DNA from: Sorangiineae bacterium NIC37A_2
GTDB lineage: Bacteria > Myxococcota_A > Polyangia > Polyangiales > Polyangiaceae
Length of the DNA stretch: 49,754 bases
NCBI GenBank assembly: GCA_002085155.1
Contig: NASX01000035.1
Span: 5-49,758 of the forward strand
Reading direction: 5' to 3'
Part shown: piece after piece, positions 16,201 through 24,987 of the stretch
Layout: each line of letters opens with the position of its first letter
Position numbering within the stretch: the first letter of the stretch is position 1
Notes under the pieces: model-generated
Seen by the model: the letters and a program-made list of their open reading frames with translations, nothing else
The model's database searches: none
What the model was told of the DNA's origin: nothing
Program-made: the position numbers and the translations under genes

Positions 16201-18051
16201 GTGCGCAGCTTCGTCTCCCTCAAAGTCCTCGGACTCTCGGCCTTCTTGGTCCATCATGCCGCCGCCGCAGAGGTGGACTCTCCCGTTCTTCCTGAACTTC
16301 TGAGCTCGGTCGAGCTTCGCTATCCAGAAGGCGCCGAGGGCCACGAACGCGTCACGCTGGAGCTTTCCCTGAGCCGCGAGGGAGAGGTCCTCGACGCAAC
16401 GGTCACGAGCGGAAGAGAGCCCTTTCGAACCGTCGCCCTCACGACCGCTCGCACTTTGCGCTTCACCCCCGCGCGGGTTCGCGGTGAGCCGCGCGCGGCC
16501 AAGATCGTCTTCGCTGTCGACTTCGAACCTCCGGCCCCCCCGCCCGAAAAGGTCCACCCTGAGAGCCGCGACCCAGCCACGAGCGATGACACGTCCCGAC
16601 CCTCGTCTCCGCCCGACCCCGAGCCAGACGCAGTCGCTCAACTCGAAGCGCCTGGGGAGGAGATCGCCGTGGTGGGTGCCCGCTCCGCAGCCAAAGCGCG
16701 TGTCGTGTCCGACGCGGCGACCGAGCTCATCGTGGGCGCTGAAGGCGATCCACTGCGCGCGCTCGGAGCGCTGCCCGGATCGGTCCCGATCTTCGCCGCG
16801 AGCCCCTTCACCGGCTATCGCGGCTCCGCGCCCGCGAAGATCGGCTACGACTACGACGGCATTCGTCTCCCTTATCTCTACCATTTAGGTCAGGCGGCCG
16901 CCGTCGTGCACCCGTGGCTCGTCGAGAGCGCTTCGACCTATGGCCCAGGCCCGGCGCGGCTCGGACAGGCTGTGGGCGGCTATTTCGAGGCGCAGGCGGC
17001 CAAGCCGAGTGGTCGGCTGCGCGCCGAAGCTCGCGTCCGCGCCACAGAGTCCTCAGCGGGCGTCGAAGTTCCCCTGCCGAAAAATCGAGGGAGCGTGCTC
17101 TTGGCGGGACGTTATTCGTACATGGAGCCGCTGGTCGGCCTGGTCGCGCCCGATTTTCGCCTCGACTATTGGGATTACCAAGCGCGCGCTCAGCTCGTCT
17201 TGTCCGAGCGAGACAGCCTCGCTCGGCCTCCGCGCGGACGCCTTTGCGAGCCAAAACTCCCCCGTTTCTAGCGTTTTTTTTGAAGGTTCGCTCGCTCCGC
17301 GCCAGTCGCTCTCCTACCGCTTTCATCCCTCGGTGGCCCTGCATCAATCCTTCGGCCTCGGGTCCCAGCGCCCGAGCCGTTCTCAGCGCACTCCCGGACC
17401 CCTCTACGCTCGCGAAGGAGGTCTCGAACGTTCGCTCATCGGAGACGCCGGACTCGAGTTCAAGCTCCCGCTCCAGCTCACTCTCGATGTCACCGGCTTT
17501 GCTGGAGCGTTCTTCGATCTCTGGGACGTCGAGACCCTCGATGACCTCGATGGCCAACCGAGCGGCGTTGTGCGGGGCGGAGGAAAGGTCGTCGGGCTCG
17601 AGACGAGTCTCACTCGGGTCTTCGGTCGCCACCTGCGCGGGCTCGCTTCGTACACGCTGAGTCGCGCGGAGCGTTCCGTCGGCAGGGTGTGACGGCTCCC
17701 TCTCCCTTCGACCGCACCCATGTCTTCAATCTTTCGCTCCGCTACGACTTCGGGCGGGGCTGGTCTCTGGCGAGTCGCCTTCTCTACTATTCGGGCTTCC
17801 CTGGCCGCGTGCGCACGGTGCGAGAGGCCAGCTCGCCGCCACGCACGAGCCCTTACCTCCAGGTCGACGTTCAAGCCGAGAAGCGTTGGACCATCGGGGA
17901 CCAAGGCTCTTACGTAGCGCTCACGCTCGGCGTCTTGAACGCCGGTTTGCGCAAGGACTCGACGGACCTCGATTGTACGAGCAGAGCCTGCGAAGAGAAC
18001 CTCGTCGGCCCGGCGACAATTCCCACGCTCGGAGTCGTCGGGAGCCTCTGA
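16201..18051 (+). pseudogene. TonB-domain/TonB-dependent receptor fusion, broken by two frameshifts
   Basis: One gene is spread over three frames. Frame one (16201 to about 17218) starts at a GTG with a signal peptide (LGLSAFLVHHAAAAE). It continues with a TonB C-terminal-like domain (VELRYPEGAEGHERVTLEL, then RTLRFTPARVRG), a Pro/Asp-rich linker, and a receptor plug (VSDAATELIVGAEGDPLRAL, then YDYDGIRLPYLYHLG) leading into barrel strands. At 17218-17225 CTCG is duplicated and the barrel continues in the next frame (LGLRADAFAS, to SYTLSRAERSVGR) until 17692. At about 17687 an extra GT shifts it again, and PSPFDRTHVFNLSLRYDF continues to a stop at 18051. Without the shifts it would be a full outer-membrane receptor of about 615 aa. 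As written, no complete protein is made. Sequencing error remains possible at both sites. Confidence 0.8.
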
Positions 18052-18147
18052 GAACGTTCACAAACCTTGCGCCCGCCCGAGCGCTAGGCCGCACCGCGAG
18101 CGTCCGAGGGAGCGAACGACTCAGGCTCGCCCTCTCCTCGGCGCCCT

Positions 18148-19860
18148 TCAGCGCGCCGCGCGACGACGCCGAGCCACGACCCATGCGCTCGCCGCAGCCA
18201 GAAGCGCGATCGACGCGCCGCCCCGCGAGCGACCCGGGCCCACGTGACAAGAGCACCCGTCCGCTGCCTGTGGCACCTCTTCTCCGCCAGGCTGTCCCCC
18301 GGTAGCTACGGCGCCTCCAGCACCGGGAACAACAGCGCCGCCCGTACCTGCGCCGCCCGTCGTCGTCAGAGCGCCCCCGGAAGCGGTAGGAGCGCCTCCA
18401 GCACCGTCGCCGCCGGCTCCCTGAGCCGCGCCCCCGCTCGCTCCCATCGCGCCGCCAGCGCCCGAAGCCGCGCCACCACTGCCATCGGTTCCACCTGCGC
18501 CCGGAGCTCCACCGCTGCCGTTATCCGGCTTGCTCACGCCCGTGAACTTCCACCAGTTGAACTTGAAGAGTTCGCCTGAGCCGCCCTTGAAGACGAGAAA
18601 GAGGTCATGGACACCTTCGCCCCCGCTGACCTCGCAAGTCTTCGTCTCCCAGGAGGAAGCCCCCGACACATCACACTCTCCGAGCAGAGGACCGGTCTGG
18701 CTGTCGAGGTGGAGCTCGATGCGCGCATCGTTCGTCGAAGAGGAGACGCGCGCTTCGAAGGAGACCACGCCGTCCAAGAAGTCGACGTTGCGAACCTTGA
18801 TGTAGTCGTCATTGCTGATGGCGCGGACGTTCATGCCGCCTCCTTCGTCCATGCAGCGCTCGGTCTTGAGCCCTGAGGAATAGGCGATCGTCTCCGCCTC
18901 CACGCGCTCGAAGGGGTTCAGAGTCTCGATCGGCTCGGGGCCCGCCTTGGTCGGCTGGATCTTCGGGATGGTCCCGTCTTGTCCGTAGGTGAACTCCTCC
19001 ACGCAAACCGAGCGTCGGAAGTCATTTCCCCCGGGCAATCCACCATTATGATAGAAAAAGTAGGAGTGCCCCTTGTAGTCGACGACCCCCGCGTGGTTCG
19101 TGAATGTATCAACGGGGTCCATGATGTCGCCGCGCTGGGTCCAGGGACCCGTCGGGCTATTGCTCGTGGCGTAAGTGATCTTCTCTCTTCCGGAGGTCGC
19201 GGCGTAGATCAGGTAATAAAGAGATCCGCGCTTGGTGAGCCAAGGGCCCTCCGTGAAGCCCGGCATGTTGACGTTCGTGATCGGCCCCGAGGTGCTGATC
19301 ATGTTTTCGTTCAGCTTCACGTAGCGCAGCGTGCCATTGCCCCAGTACATGTAGGCCTGACCGTCATCGTCGATGAACACTGTCGGATCGATGTTCCCGG
19401 AGCCTTGGGCCGCGAGGTGCGTACCGAGCGGGTCGGTGAACGGCCCTTCGACCTTGTCTGAAACACCGACGCCGATGCGCGCTCCCGTGTTGTTGTTGAG
19501 CGGAACGTAGAGAAAGAACTTGCCGTTCCGGTAGATTCCCTGCGGCGCCCAGGCGTTGTCCGTCGACCAGCTGAACGTATCGAGGCTCGCGGGAGATCCG
19601 AGATCGGTCCAGTTCACCATGTCCTCTGTCACGTAGAGGTGCCAGTCGTTCATGGTGTAGAAGTTGTTCACCGTGTTGTCTTCGTCGTGGGACGTATAGA
19701 CGTAGAGCTTCCCCTCGTGGACCATGGGAGCGGGATCGGCGGTGTACCTGGTCTGCACGAAAGGGTTATCCGCGCGTGCCGGGCTCGTCGTGAGCGCGAT
19801 CATCCCGATAATAATTCCACCTGTGAGCAGATGATGTTTTGAGCTCGTGTACGTAGGCAT
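18148..19860 (-). CDS. Secreted GH43 glycosidase with CBM6-like domain and MYXO-CTERM tail
   Basis: The 570-aa protein has a signal peptide (1-30, ending PARA). A five-bladed GH43 domain follows (about 35-310) with the catalytic base Asp42 (ADPAPM), the pKa-modulating Asp in NIDPTVFIDDDG, and the acid Glu in TEGPWLTK. Next comes a CBM6-like beta-sandwich (about 320-445: VEAETIAYSSG, then DYIKVRNVDF), a Gly/Ala/Ser linker of about 85 residues, and a MYXO-CTERM sorting tail (GCSC, a hydrophobic helix, then VARRRRAAR). The enzyme probably cuts arabinan or xylan side chains and is held at the outer surface. GH43 covers arabinanase, arabinofuranosidase and xylosidase activities, and sequence alone does not separate them. 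Confidence 0.92.
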   Translation of the reverse strand: MPTYTSSKHHLLTGGIIIGMIALTTSPARADNPFVQTRYTADPAPMVHEGKLYVYTSHDEDNTVNNFYTMNDWHLYVTEDMVNWTDLGSPASLDTFSWSTDNAWAPQGIYRNGKFFLYVPLNNNTGARIGVGVSDKVEGPFTDPLGTHLAAQGSGNIDPTVFIDDDGQAYMYWGNGTLRYVKLNENMISTSGPITNVNMPGFTEGPWLTKRGSLYYLIYAATSGREKITYATSNSPTGPWTQRGDIMDPVDTFTNHAGVVDYKGHSYFFYHNGGLPGGNDFRRSVCVEEFTYGQDGTIPKIQPTKAGPEPIETLNPFERVEAETIAYSSGLKTERCMDEGGGMNVRAISNDDYIKVRNVDFLDGVVSFEARVSSSTNDARIELHLDSQTGPLLGECDVSGASSWETKTCEVSGGEGVHDLFLVFKGGSGELFKFNWWKFTGVSKPDNGSGGAPGAGGTDGSGGAASGAGGAMGASGGAAQGAGGDGAGGAPTASGGALTTTGGAGTGGAVVPGAGGAVATGGQPGGEEVPQAADGCSCHVGPGRSRGGASIALLAAASAWVVARRRRAAR

Positions 19861-20237
19861 CTCGTCCCTCTTCGATTCGACGCGCGGTCCGGTCTTCTCC
19901 GAAACGAACCACCCCTCGCGCCTGTGCTTGCCACGCCGCGTCGAGCGGCGTCAAAGCTGCCGCCGAGCTCTCTCCGCGGTCTCCGCTCAGCCGGCGCTCT
20001 CCGTCGGGTCGAAGTCTCCTGCTCGACATCAGCCGAAAACTGAGCGCTCCCCTGGGCTCTCGCTTTATTGGCTGCAATCGTCCACGGGCGGGAGGTGAAA
20101 ACTTTCCCCTGCTCTTTTTCCGCCATTAGCCCGCTTTGTGACGAGGCAAGCGCGCAGCGGAACGCCCCGGCGCTCCCTCGCGCCCCGGCGGATCCAGTAA
20201 CTCCCACGGCTCAGCATTCACGAGCCCACGCCCCCCC
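19861..20237. other. 377-bp gap upstream of the GH43 gene
   Basis: This gap lies between the GH43 start and the stop of the DUF938 gene, both minus strand, so it should carry the GH43 promoter. A GAGGGACGAG ribosome binding site precedes the GH43 ATG. No convincing operator, terminator hairpin or small gene was seen. Several open frames cross it but none has a ribosome binding site or resembles a family. Confidence 0.4.
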
Positions 20238-20852
20238 TCAGCCGACCTTCCGCCAGATGAGCGTGAGGTTATTCGCGGGCATCAAGACGCGCTCTTCGAG
20301 AGTGAACCCGTGATCCTGTGCGATAGGCACCAGGTCATTGAGATCGCGAACGCCCCATTCGGGATTCCGAGAACGTAGAGACTCGTCGAAGAGGCGGTTC
20401 GACTCGGAGATGTGCTGACCGCCTTCCGAGTAGGGGCCGTAAGTGATGAGAGGCGCGCCCTCCTTCAGGAGCGCACTTGCTCCGCGAAACAGGCCCATCG
20501 TCGCCGAAAACGGGCTGATGTGGATCATGTTTGCGTTGTAGACAGCGTCCACAGGTCCAACGGGCCATGGGAACTCGCTCGCATCGAGGCGGATCGCTTC
20601 GCGCAAGTTTGGTAGCCGAACATGGGCGCGCCGGGCCGCTAGGTTTCCGAGATGTTCGTCCGTCACGTCACTCGGCTGAAATGTGAGGTTCGGGAAGGCG
20701 GACGCGAAATGAGCGATGTGTTGTCCCGTCGCAGAGGCGACTTCGAGGACGATTCCTCTCTCGGGCAGCACGCGCCGAAGCACATCGAGAATCGGTCCTT
20801 TGTTGCGCTCGGGGGCCGGCCAATCGACGAGCTCACTCATGGCTCGGTTCAT
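20238..20852 (-). CDS. DUF938-family SAM-dependent methyltransferase-like protein
   Basis: The 204-aa protein matches the DUF938 family, which has a class I methyltransferase fold and includes vertebrate METTL26. It has APERNKGPILDVLRRVLP near the N-terminus, motif I VLEVASATGQHIAHFA (35-50), FQPSDVTDEH for the ribose-binding acidic loop, and YNANMIHISPF, the family's hallmark segment. The substrate is unknown in this family. A second Met at 20840 (MSELVDW) is an alternative start. It is divergent from the OmpA lipoprotein gene, with a dispersed repeat in the 226-bp gap. Confidence 0.9.
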   Translation of the reverse strand: MNRAMSELVDWPAPERNKGPILDVLRRVLPERGIVLEVASATGQHIAHFASAFPNLTFQPSDVTDEHLGNLAARRAHVRLPNLREAIRLDASEFPWPVGPVDAVYNANMIHISPFSATMGLFRGASALLKEGAPLITYGPYSEGGQHISESNRLFDESLRSRNPEWGVRDLNDLVPIAQDHGFTLEERVLMPANNLTLIWRKVG

Positions 20853-20996
20853 GGCACAGAGCGCCGCCTCCCGTCACTCCGGGTCCTGGCGCGGCGACGT
20901 GCGTTTTTTCGCCGCTCATCGTCCGAGAGTGCCCTCGGGACGCGCTGCGCGCCGGAGCTCTTCGGAGAGCGCGCTCGGGCCTGTCTCGCTCAAAAG

Positions 20997-21044
20997 AAGG
21001 CTCGGGAGGGCTCGGATGGAGGTGATGGGCCGGGGCCAAAAGAA
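20997..21044 (+). repeat. Dispersed intergenic repeat, copy 2
   Basis: This copy has the same orientation and ends as the one at 1210: AAGGCTCG, then CTCGGATG, GATGGGCCGGGGCC and an A-rich tail. It lies in the gap between divergent genes and ends 34 bp before the OmpA lipoprotein start, so it may be in that gene's leader or promoter. Confidence 0.6.
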
Positions 21045-21078
21045 AACGTGATAGGCTGCCGGCCCTGTTGAGGCGGAG

Positions 21079-21945
21079 ATGAAAAATACGATGAGGCGGA
21101 TGCTCTTGGGCTGCACTGTGGGGAGTTTGTTCTTGGCTGCTTGCGGAGCTTCGAAGCCGCCGGAGACGCCCGCGTCCGAAGAACCGGTAGCGAGCGAGCC
21201 GCTGGCCCCTGCGCGCTCGGAGTCCGACGCGTCGAGCCAAGATCCGAATGAGTTCGGTCTGAAGTCCTCTTCAACGGCTGGCTCGGCTCACGGCGTGAAA
21301 CCTTCGACGCTCAAGCCGACGACGACCGAAGCCGTGCTGAAGTTCTTCGTCGTCGACAAGAAGACGGGGCCTGTCGAAGGCCTTGTGATCGCGCTCGTCT
21401 CGAGCGACGGCGAGAAGTTCTACACGTCGGAGACGGACGCGGTCGGCTACGCAGAAGTCCTCGTTCCCGTCGGAAAGAAGTACGAGCTCACCTACCTCAC
21501 CCTCGGGCGCGAAGACATCACCGCGAGCGTCACCGTCGCCGATGAACCGGCTCAGAACATCAAGCTCACGCTGAACTACGAGAACCGCTACCCCGACCGC
21601 CCCGTGCCGCCGTTCGTCCTCGGCGCCGTTCAGTTCGACACGGCGCGCGCCACGATCAAACCTGAGTCCTTCGCGGAGCTCGATCGCGTCGTCGAATACA
21701 TGCTCCACAAGGGGGCCCGCCTCGAGATCGCGGGCCACACGGACAACGTCGGTAACCCGAAGTCCAATAAATCGCTCTCACTTCGCCGGGCCCAGGCCTG
21801 CCGAGACTACATCGTCTCAAAAGGCGTCGACCCTGAGCGCATCGAAGCAGTCGGCTTCGGCGACGAGAAGCCGATCGCTCCCAATGACACCCCTGAAAAT
21901 CGCGCCAAGAACCGCCGTATCGAGGTGCGCGAGATCAAGAACTGA
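21079..21945 (+). CDS. OmpA-family outer-membrane lipoprotein
   Basis: The 288-aa protein has a lipoprotein signal peptide (lipobox LAAC, Cys about 22). A Pro/Glu/Ser-rich linker follows (to about 75), then a small beta domain (about 90-170: KFFVVDKKTGPVEG, carboxypeptidase-regulatory-like) and a C-terminal OmpA peptidoglycan-binding domain (about 175-288). The OmpA domain shows IAGHTDNVGNPKSN, LSLRRAQACRDYI and NRRIEVREIKN, with the Asp and Arg that hold diaminopimelate. It would tie the outer membrane to the cell wall. The ATG at 21079 has GAGG five bases upstream; an ATG four codons later is possible. Confidence 0.93.
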   Translation: MKNTMRRMLLGCTVGSLFLAACGASKPPETPASEEPVASEPLAPARSESDASSQDPNEFGLKSSSTAGSAHGVKPSTLKPTTTEAVLKFFVVDKKTGPVEGLVIALVSSDGEKFYTSETDAVGYAEVLVPVGKKYELTYLTLGREDITASVTVADEPAQNIKLTLNYENRYPDRPVPPFVLGAVQFDTARATIKPESFAELDRVVEYMLHKGARLEIAGHTDNVGNPKSNKSLSLRRAQACRDYIVSKGVDPERIEAVGFGDEKPIAPNDTPENRAKNRRIEVREIKN

Positions 21946-22062
21946 TGAGTCCTCGCCGGACGCTCTAGGCACGCGAGAGGTTCGAGCAGCTCCGCTCCAG
22001 CGAGGACGTCACGGGCAAGCGAAGCTCTCCTTCTTCGGCCCCCTTGTTGACATCTCACTTAC

Positions 22063-22533
22063 ATGAGTCATCATGCGCTCATGATGACTGGGGGGAGCTT
22101 TAAGAAGCTTGGGGTAGTTTTTGTTCTGCTCGGCACCGCCTGCGGTGGGGGCGGCCCGACGAACACAGTTGCGACGACGGAAGACGCCGGGAAGATTCGT
22201 ACGTCGGCGGACGCTGCGATGGGCGCCGCGGTCGGGACCGCACAGACTTCGTGTCCTGGCGGCGGCACCGTCGCGTCCGAGACCACCCTCGGCATAGATC
22301 TTCTCAAGGGAGAAGCGAGCACGCACACGGACTACACGTTCAATGGCTGCGTCTCTCGAGAGGTCACCTTGAGCGGCTCCCTGCGGCGAACAGTGAACAG
22401 CAATGGTTCGACGACCATCACTGGCGACCTCGACACCTCGCTCGGTTCTTGCATCGTCGATCTCCAAGGGGTCGCGCTCGCCACGGCTAGCGGCGGCGAA
22501 CTCTGCGGGTTTGCGCTCAGCGAAATCCAATAA
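22063..22533 (+). CDS. Small lipoprotein of unknown function
   Basis: The protein is 156 aa, with a lipobox near residue 27 (LLGTAC-GGGG). The mature part is Thr/Ser/Gly-rich with alternating polar strands (TDYTFNGC, then GSLRRTVNSNGSTTITGDLDT) and probably forms a beta domain. Starts at 22063 and 22081 both allow a lipoprotein signal, and neither has a clear ribosome binding site. No family was recognised. Immediately downstream, in the same frame after one TAA, lies a partial copy of its last 45 residues, so the gene may once have been longer or have carried a duplicated end. Confidence 0.65.
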   Translation: MSHHALMMTGGSFKKLGVVFVLLGTACGGGGPTNTVATTEDAGKIRTSADAAMGAAVGTAQTSCPGGGTVASETTLGIDLLKGEASTHTDYTFNGCVSREVTLSGSLRRTVNSNGSTTITGDLDTSLGSCIVDLQGVALATASGGELCGFALSEIQ

Positions 22534-22698
22534 GGCAGGGCACCGCGGCCCTCCAGTGCCACAACGCGCACCGGCCACGTCGACACCCCACTCGGTTCTT
22601 GCAATGTCGACCTCAAAGGCACGTTCACCCGCGATAGCAGCGGCGACACCACGGGCCTAGAGACCAGCGGAAAGCTCTGCGGCTTCGACATTCCGTAA
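22534..22698 (+). pseudogene. Partial in-frame duplicate of the C-terminus of the preceding lipoprotein
   Basis: Reading on in the same frame past the TAA at 22531-22533 gives TGHVDTPLGSCNVDLKG and ends in GKLCGFDIP with a TAA at 22696. The upstream gene reads TGDLDTSLGSCIVDLQG and ends in GELCGFALSEIQ. The two segments also share stretches at DNA level, such as CTCGGTTCTTGCA. There is no start codon or ribosome binding site for the copy on its own. Confidence 0.75.
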
Positions 22699-22754
22699 GG
22701 CCCTGTCGAAGGCGCCAAAACCACGGCCCCGGGAGCGAACGCTCTCCGGTCGGC

Positions 22755-23360
22755 TCACTCCCACTCGAGCAACAGATCGACGTCACAGGGGCGCGGATAG
22801 GTGCGCAGGCCGACCTTCCCTTTGATGTTGTAATAGGCCATCGCGCCTTCGAAGACGCCGACCTGATAACAATCAGCGAAGTTCCAGACGTCACGGAACT
22901 CGAGAACTGCAGAGTGTTCCGTGACATCTGTGAGCCGGGTGGTCGCCGGACTGAGGCTGTAAAGATAGGCCTTGTCCGTGAGCTTCAGAGCCTGAACCCA
23001 GTCGGTGCCAGCGACGGCAAAGATGACTCGCCCGACCATGCTCTCCGCAAAGGTCGGAAAGGCGAAGCGCCCCAGGGTGCGCAGGGACTCCTTCGGCGAT
23101 TGTTCCGGCCAGAGCTCCTGCGTCTTGTCGACGAGGAGCGTCATAAAGAGCGTGAGCGGATAGTCTCGAAAGGCCACAAAACGATCCTGCGTCGGCCGAG
23201 GAATGCCGCGTCGATCAAGGGACTCGAGGAAGCCCTTGATGAACATGCCCTTCACCGTGGCGCGCGGAGGCACACGAGCGATCAGTTGACGCAGCTCTTC
23301 GAGCTCGCCGCGAAAGCGCGAACTCTCAGCCTTCCCCCCTGCTGCCCGATGTAGACTCAT
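22755..23360 (-). CDS. DUF2378 (TIGR02265) family protein
   Basis: The 201-aa protein matches the DUF2378 family, known mainly as paralogues in myxobacteria. Recognisable parts are VKGMFIKGFLESLDRRG (about 36-52), a FVAFRDYPLTLFMTLL helix, LGRFAFPTFAESMVGRVIF, and a C-terminal alpha/beta part ending with YPRPCDVDLLLEWE. The function of the family is not known; a ligand-binding or sensory role has been suggested by fold. The ATG at 23360 has GAGGGG four bases upstream. It forms a minus-strand group with the cysteine-rich lipoprotein and the unknown protein upstream, although 33 bp separate it from the former. Confidence 0.85.
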   Translation of the reverse strand: MSLHRAAGGKAESSRFRGELEELRQLIARVPPRATVKGMFIKGFLESLDRRGIPRPTQDRFVAFRDYPLTLFMTLLVDKTQELWPEQSPKESLRTLGRFAFPTFAESMVGRVIFAVAGTDWVQALKLTDKAYLYSLSPATTRLTDVTEHSAVLEFRDVWNFADCYQVGVFEGAMAYYNIKGKVGLRTYPRPCDVDLLLEWE

Positions 23361-23393
23361 CGTCCCCTCAGCGTAGCTGAAAAAGGGGACGTT

Positions 23394-23714
23394 TTACATG
23401 TCCTCCCGGAGTTCCGGCGGCGGCCCCTCACAGTCCTCAGTGCTCTGGGCCCACTCCCCAAGGCAAGTCGCCGGCATCTCTGCTGAAACGCCTGGCTGAC
23501 ATTGAGACTTGGAAGGGGCGGGACTCCCACACCATGCGCAACCGGGCAAAGAGGCACAGGCGAGGCAGTTCATCTCCCCACTCGGCCGGTTCGCACAGGT
23601 CTCCTCGTCGTTGGGCTCGCCGGGCGTCGGGTGTTTCACTCCGCCATTGCAGCCCCCGGAGAGCGCGAAAAAGACGAACGGCAAGGCGAGCGCAGAGAAA
23701 TAGCGGTGTTTCAT
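23394..23714 (-). CDS. Small cysteine-rich lipoprotein with PSI/plexin-repeat-like motif
   Basis: The 106-aa protein has a lipobox SGGC (Cys about 22). The mature part has eight cysteines in the spacing of a plexin/PSI-type repeat: NCLACASLPGCAWC, then SQCQPG and ATCLGEW, then DC. Such repeats are small disulphide-knotted modules, usually for protein contacts. The ATG overlaps the stop of the preceding gene in an ATGA arrangement, so the two are translationally coupled and likely work together. The PSI assignment is from the cysteine pattern only. Confidence 0.78.
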   Translation of the reverse strand: MKHRYFSALALPFVFFALSGGCNGGVKHPTPGEPNDEETCANRPSGEMNCLACASLPGCAWCGSPAPSKSQCQPGVSAEMPATCLGEWAQSTEDCEGPPPELREDM

Positions 23715-24667
23715 GAGCTTGCTCCGGGAGGCGCTTGGTCACAGTTCGTCGAGATCGTCCCGCGGTGGGCGCGCATGAAGACGATGGCGGCAGCGCGCGC
23801 GATGAGGAAACCGGGCCAGATATTCTTCACGTCCCCTTGTTGGCGCGAAAAGCTCGCGTCGATCTGAATGTAGACGGGCTGGCTCTTGCCGCCTTCGACC
23901 GGGCGCGCCCGAATCGTCAAGAGACTCGGGTCATCGCCGTTCATCGTCAGCTTCCCGGTGTAGGCGTGAGACGGACACGCGAAGGGCGTCGGCTGGTAGC
24001 CGGAGTAGCTGTTGATGGTCACGTCCATGGTCTTGCCGAGGTAGAGCACCTTCGGCTGACCGGTCGCAGTTCCCGCCTCCAGGATGTAGCAGAAAGGCAG
24101 AGGATCTTTCGGCAGCTTGTAGCCGAGGAGGATACTGATCGCGCCGAAGCGCACGCCCTGGCGCGCAGGAGTGATCAAGTCGACGCGTCCCAGCGGAGCC
24201 TCCAGAAAGCGCGCGTACTTCTGGTTCGCTTCGAGCACCGTGTCGATCAGGTGATCTCCGGGCAAGATCTTGCCGATCGCTGTGTTGAAGCTCTTGGGCT
24301 GGCTGAGCGGGAGCGTCACTCGAGCCATGGCGAGCTCGCCGACGAACGGATCGAAGCCCGCGGGCGCGATCCGCGTGTGCTTGGATTCGACCCAGTAGTA
24401 GCGAAGCTTGTCGCTCTTGGCGCGGGGCTGAACGCTGGTTTCGACCGCCGGGAGATCAAGCTCGGACGCGCTCGCCGCGATCGCCTCCTGGTAGGCCGTG
24501 AGATCGAGCGTCGCGAGCTCCGGCGGCAGCGATTCTCCGCGCTGTTTCGCGCGCTGGACGCAAACGGAGAGCGCCATCAGATCGGCGTCCGTCGGCCGGC
24601 TATCCGGAAAGGCGCCCTTGAGCGCCCCATAGAGCTTTACCCTCGTCGCTGTGTCAAAGCGGATCAT
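23711..24667 (-). CDS. Protein of unknown function
   Basis: The protein is 318 aa, with no signal peptide. Residues about 1-75 are a helical segment (FDTATRVKLYGALKGAFPD, then DADLMALSVCVQRAKQRGE) that resembles small effector-associated helical domains, though the match is not firm. The remaining 240 residues are alpha/beta with several beta strands (FGAISILLGYKL, then VLYLGKTMDVTI). The frame extends upstream to 24814, but the ATG at 24667 has GATGAAGAG just before it and the upstream part is Arg-rich antisense-type sequence. It is coupled by ATGA overlap to the cysteine-rich lipoprotein and divergent from the kinase-AAA gene. Confidence 0.72.
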   Translation of the reverse strand: MIRFDTATRVKLYGALKGAFPDSRPTDADLMALSVCVQRAKQRGESLPPELATLDLTAYQEAIAASASELDLPAVETSVQPRAKSDKLRYYWVESKHTRIAPAGFDPFVGELAMARVTLPLSQPKSFNTAIGKILPGDHLIDTVLEANQKYARFLEAPLGRVDLITPARQGVRFGAISILLGYKLPKDPLPFCYILEAGTATGQPKVLYLGKTMDVTINSYSGYQPTPFACPSHAYTGKLTMNGDDPSLLTIRARPVEGGKSQPVYIQIDASFSRQQGDVKNIWPGFLIARAAAIVFMRAHRGTISTNCDQAPPGASS

Positions 24668-24987
24668 CTCTTCATCCCCATTGTCGCCAGAATAACAATC
24701 TTCTGGTTTGAAGAAAAGATGGCGACGCCCCGAGGGCCTGCCTCGCCTCGCACTCACAGTTGGCGCACGGCCTCGTCTCCCGACGACGCGCCTCCGCGAC
24801 TCGCCCCGCAGCAAAAAGCGCAGAATTTGCTCACTCTCGGGAGAGCCCGACCGCGCCGGCGCCGACCGGGCGACGGGCCAATCGATGGCTCGAGGTGGGC
24901 TTCGCTCCTACTCATTTTTCCGCCGGTGTCCGTGAGGTTGCTTCCGAGGTTCGTCAAGCTCCGGCCGCTCTGGCAGAGTCTTCCATC
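24668..24987. other. 320-bp divergent gap without a supported gene
   Basis: This gap separates the unknown protein (minus) from the kinase-AAA-TPR gene (plus) and should contain both promoters. The kinase frame is open through most of it, back to 24760. The translation there is Arg/Ala/Pro-rich and does not match the family, so it is treated as non-coding. No hairpin or operator stood out. Confidence 0.35.
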
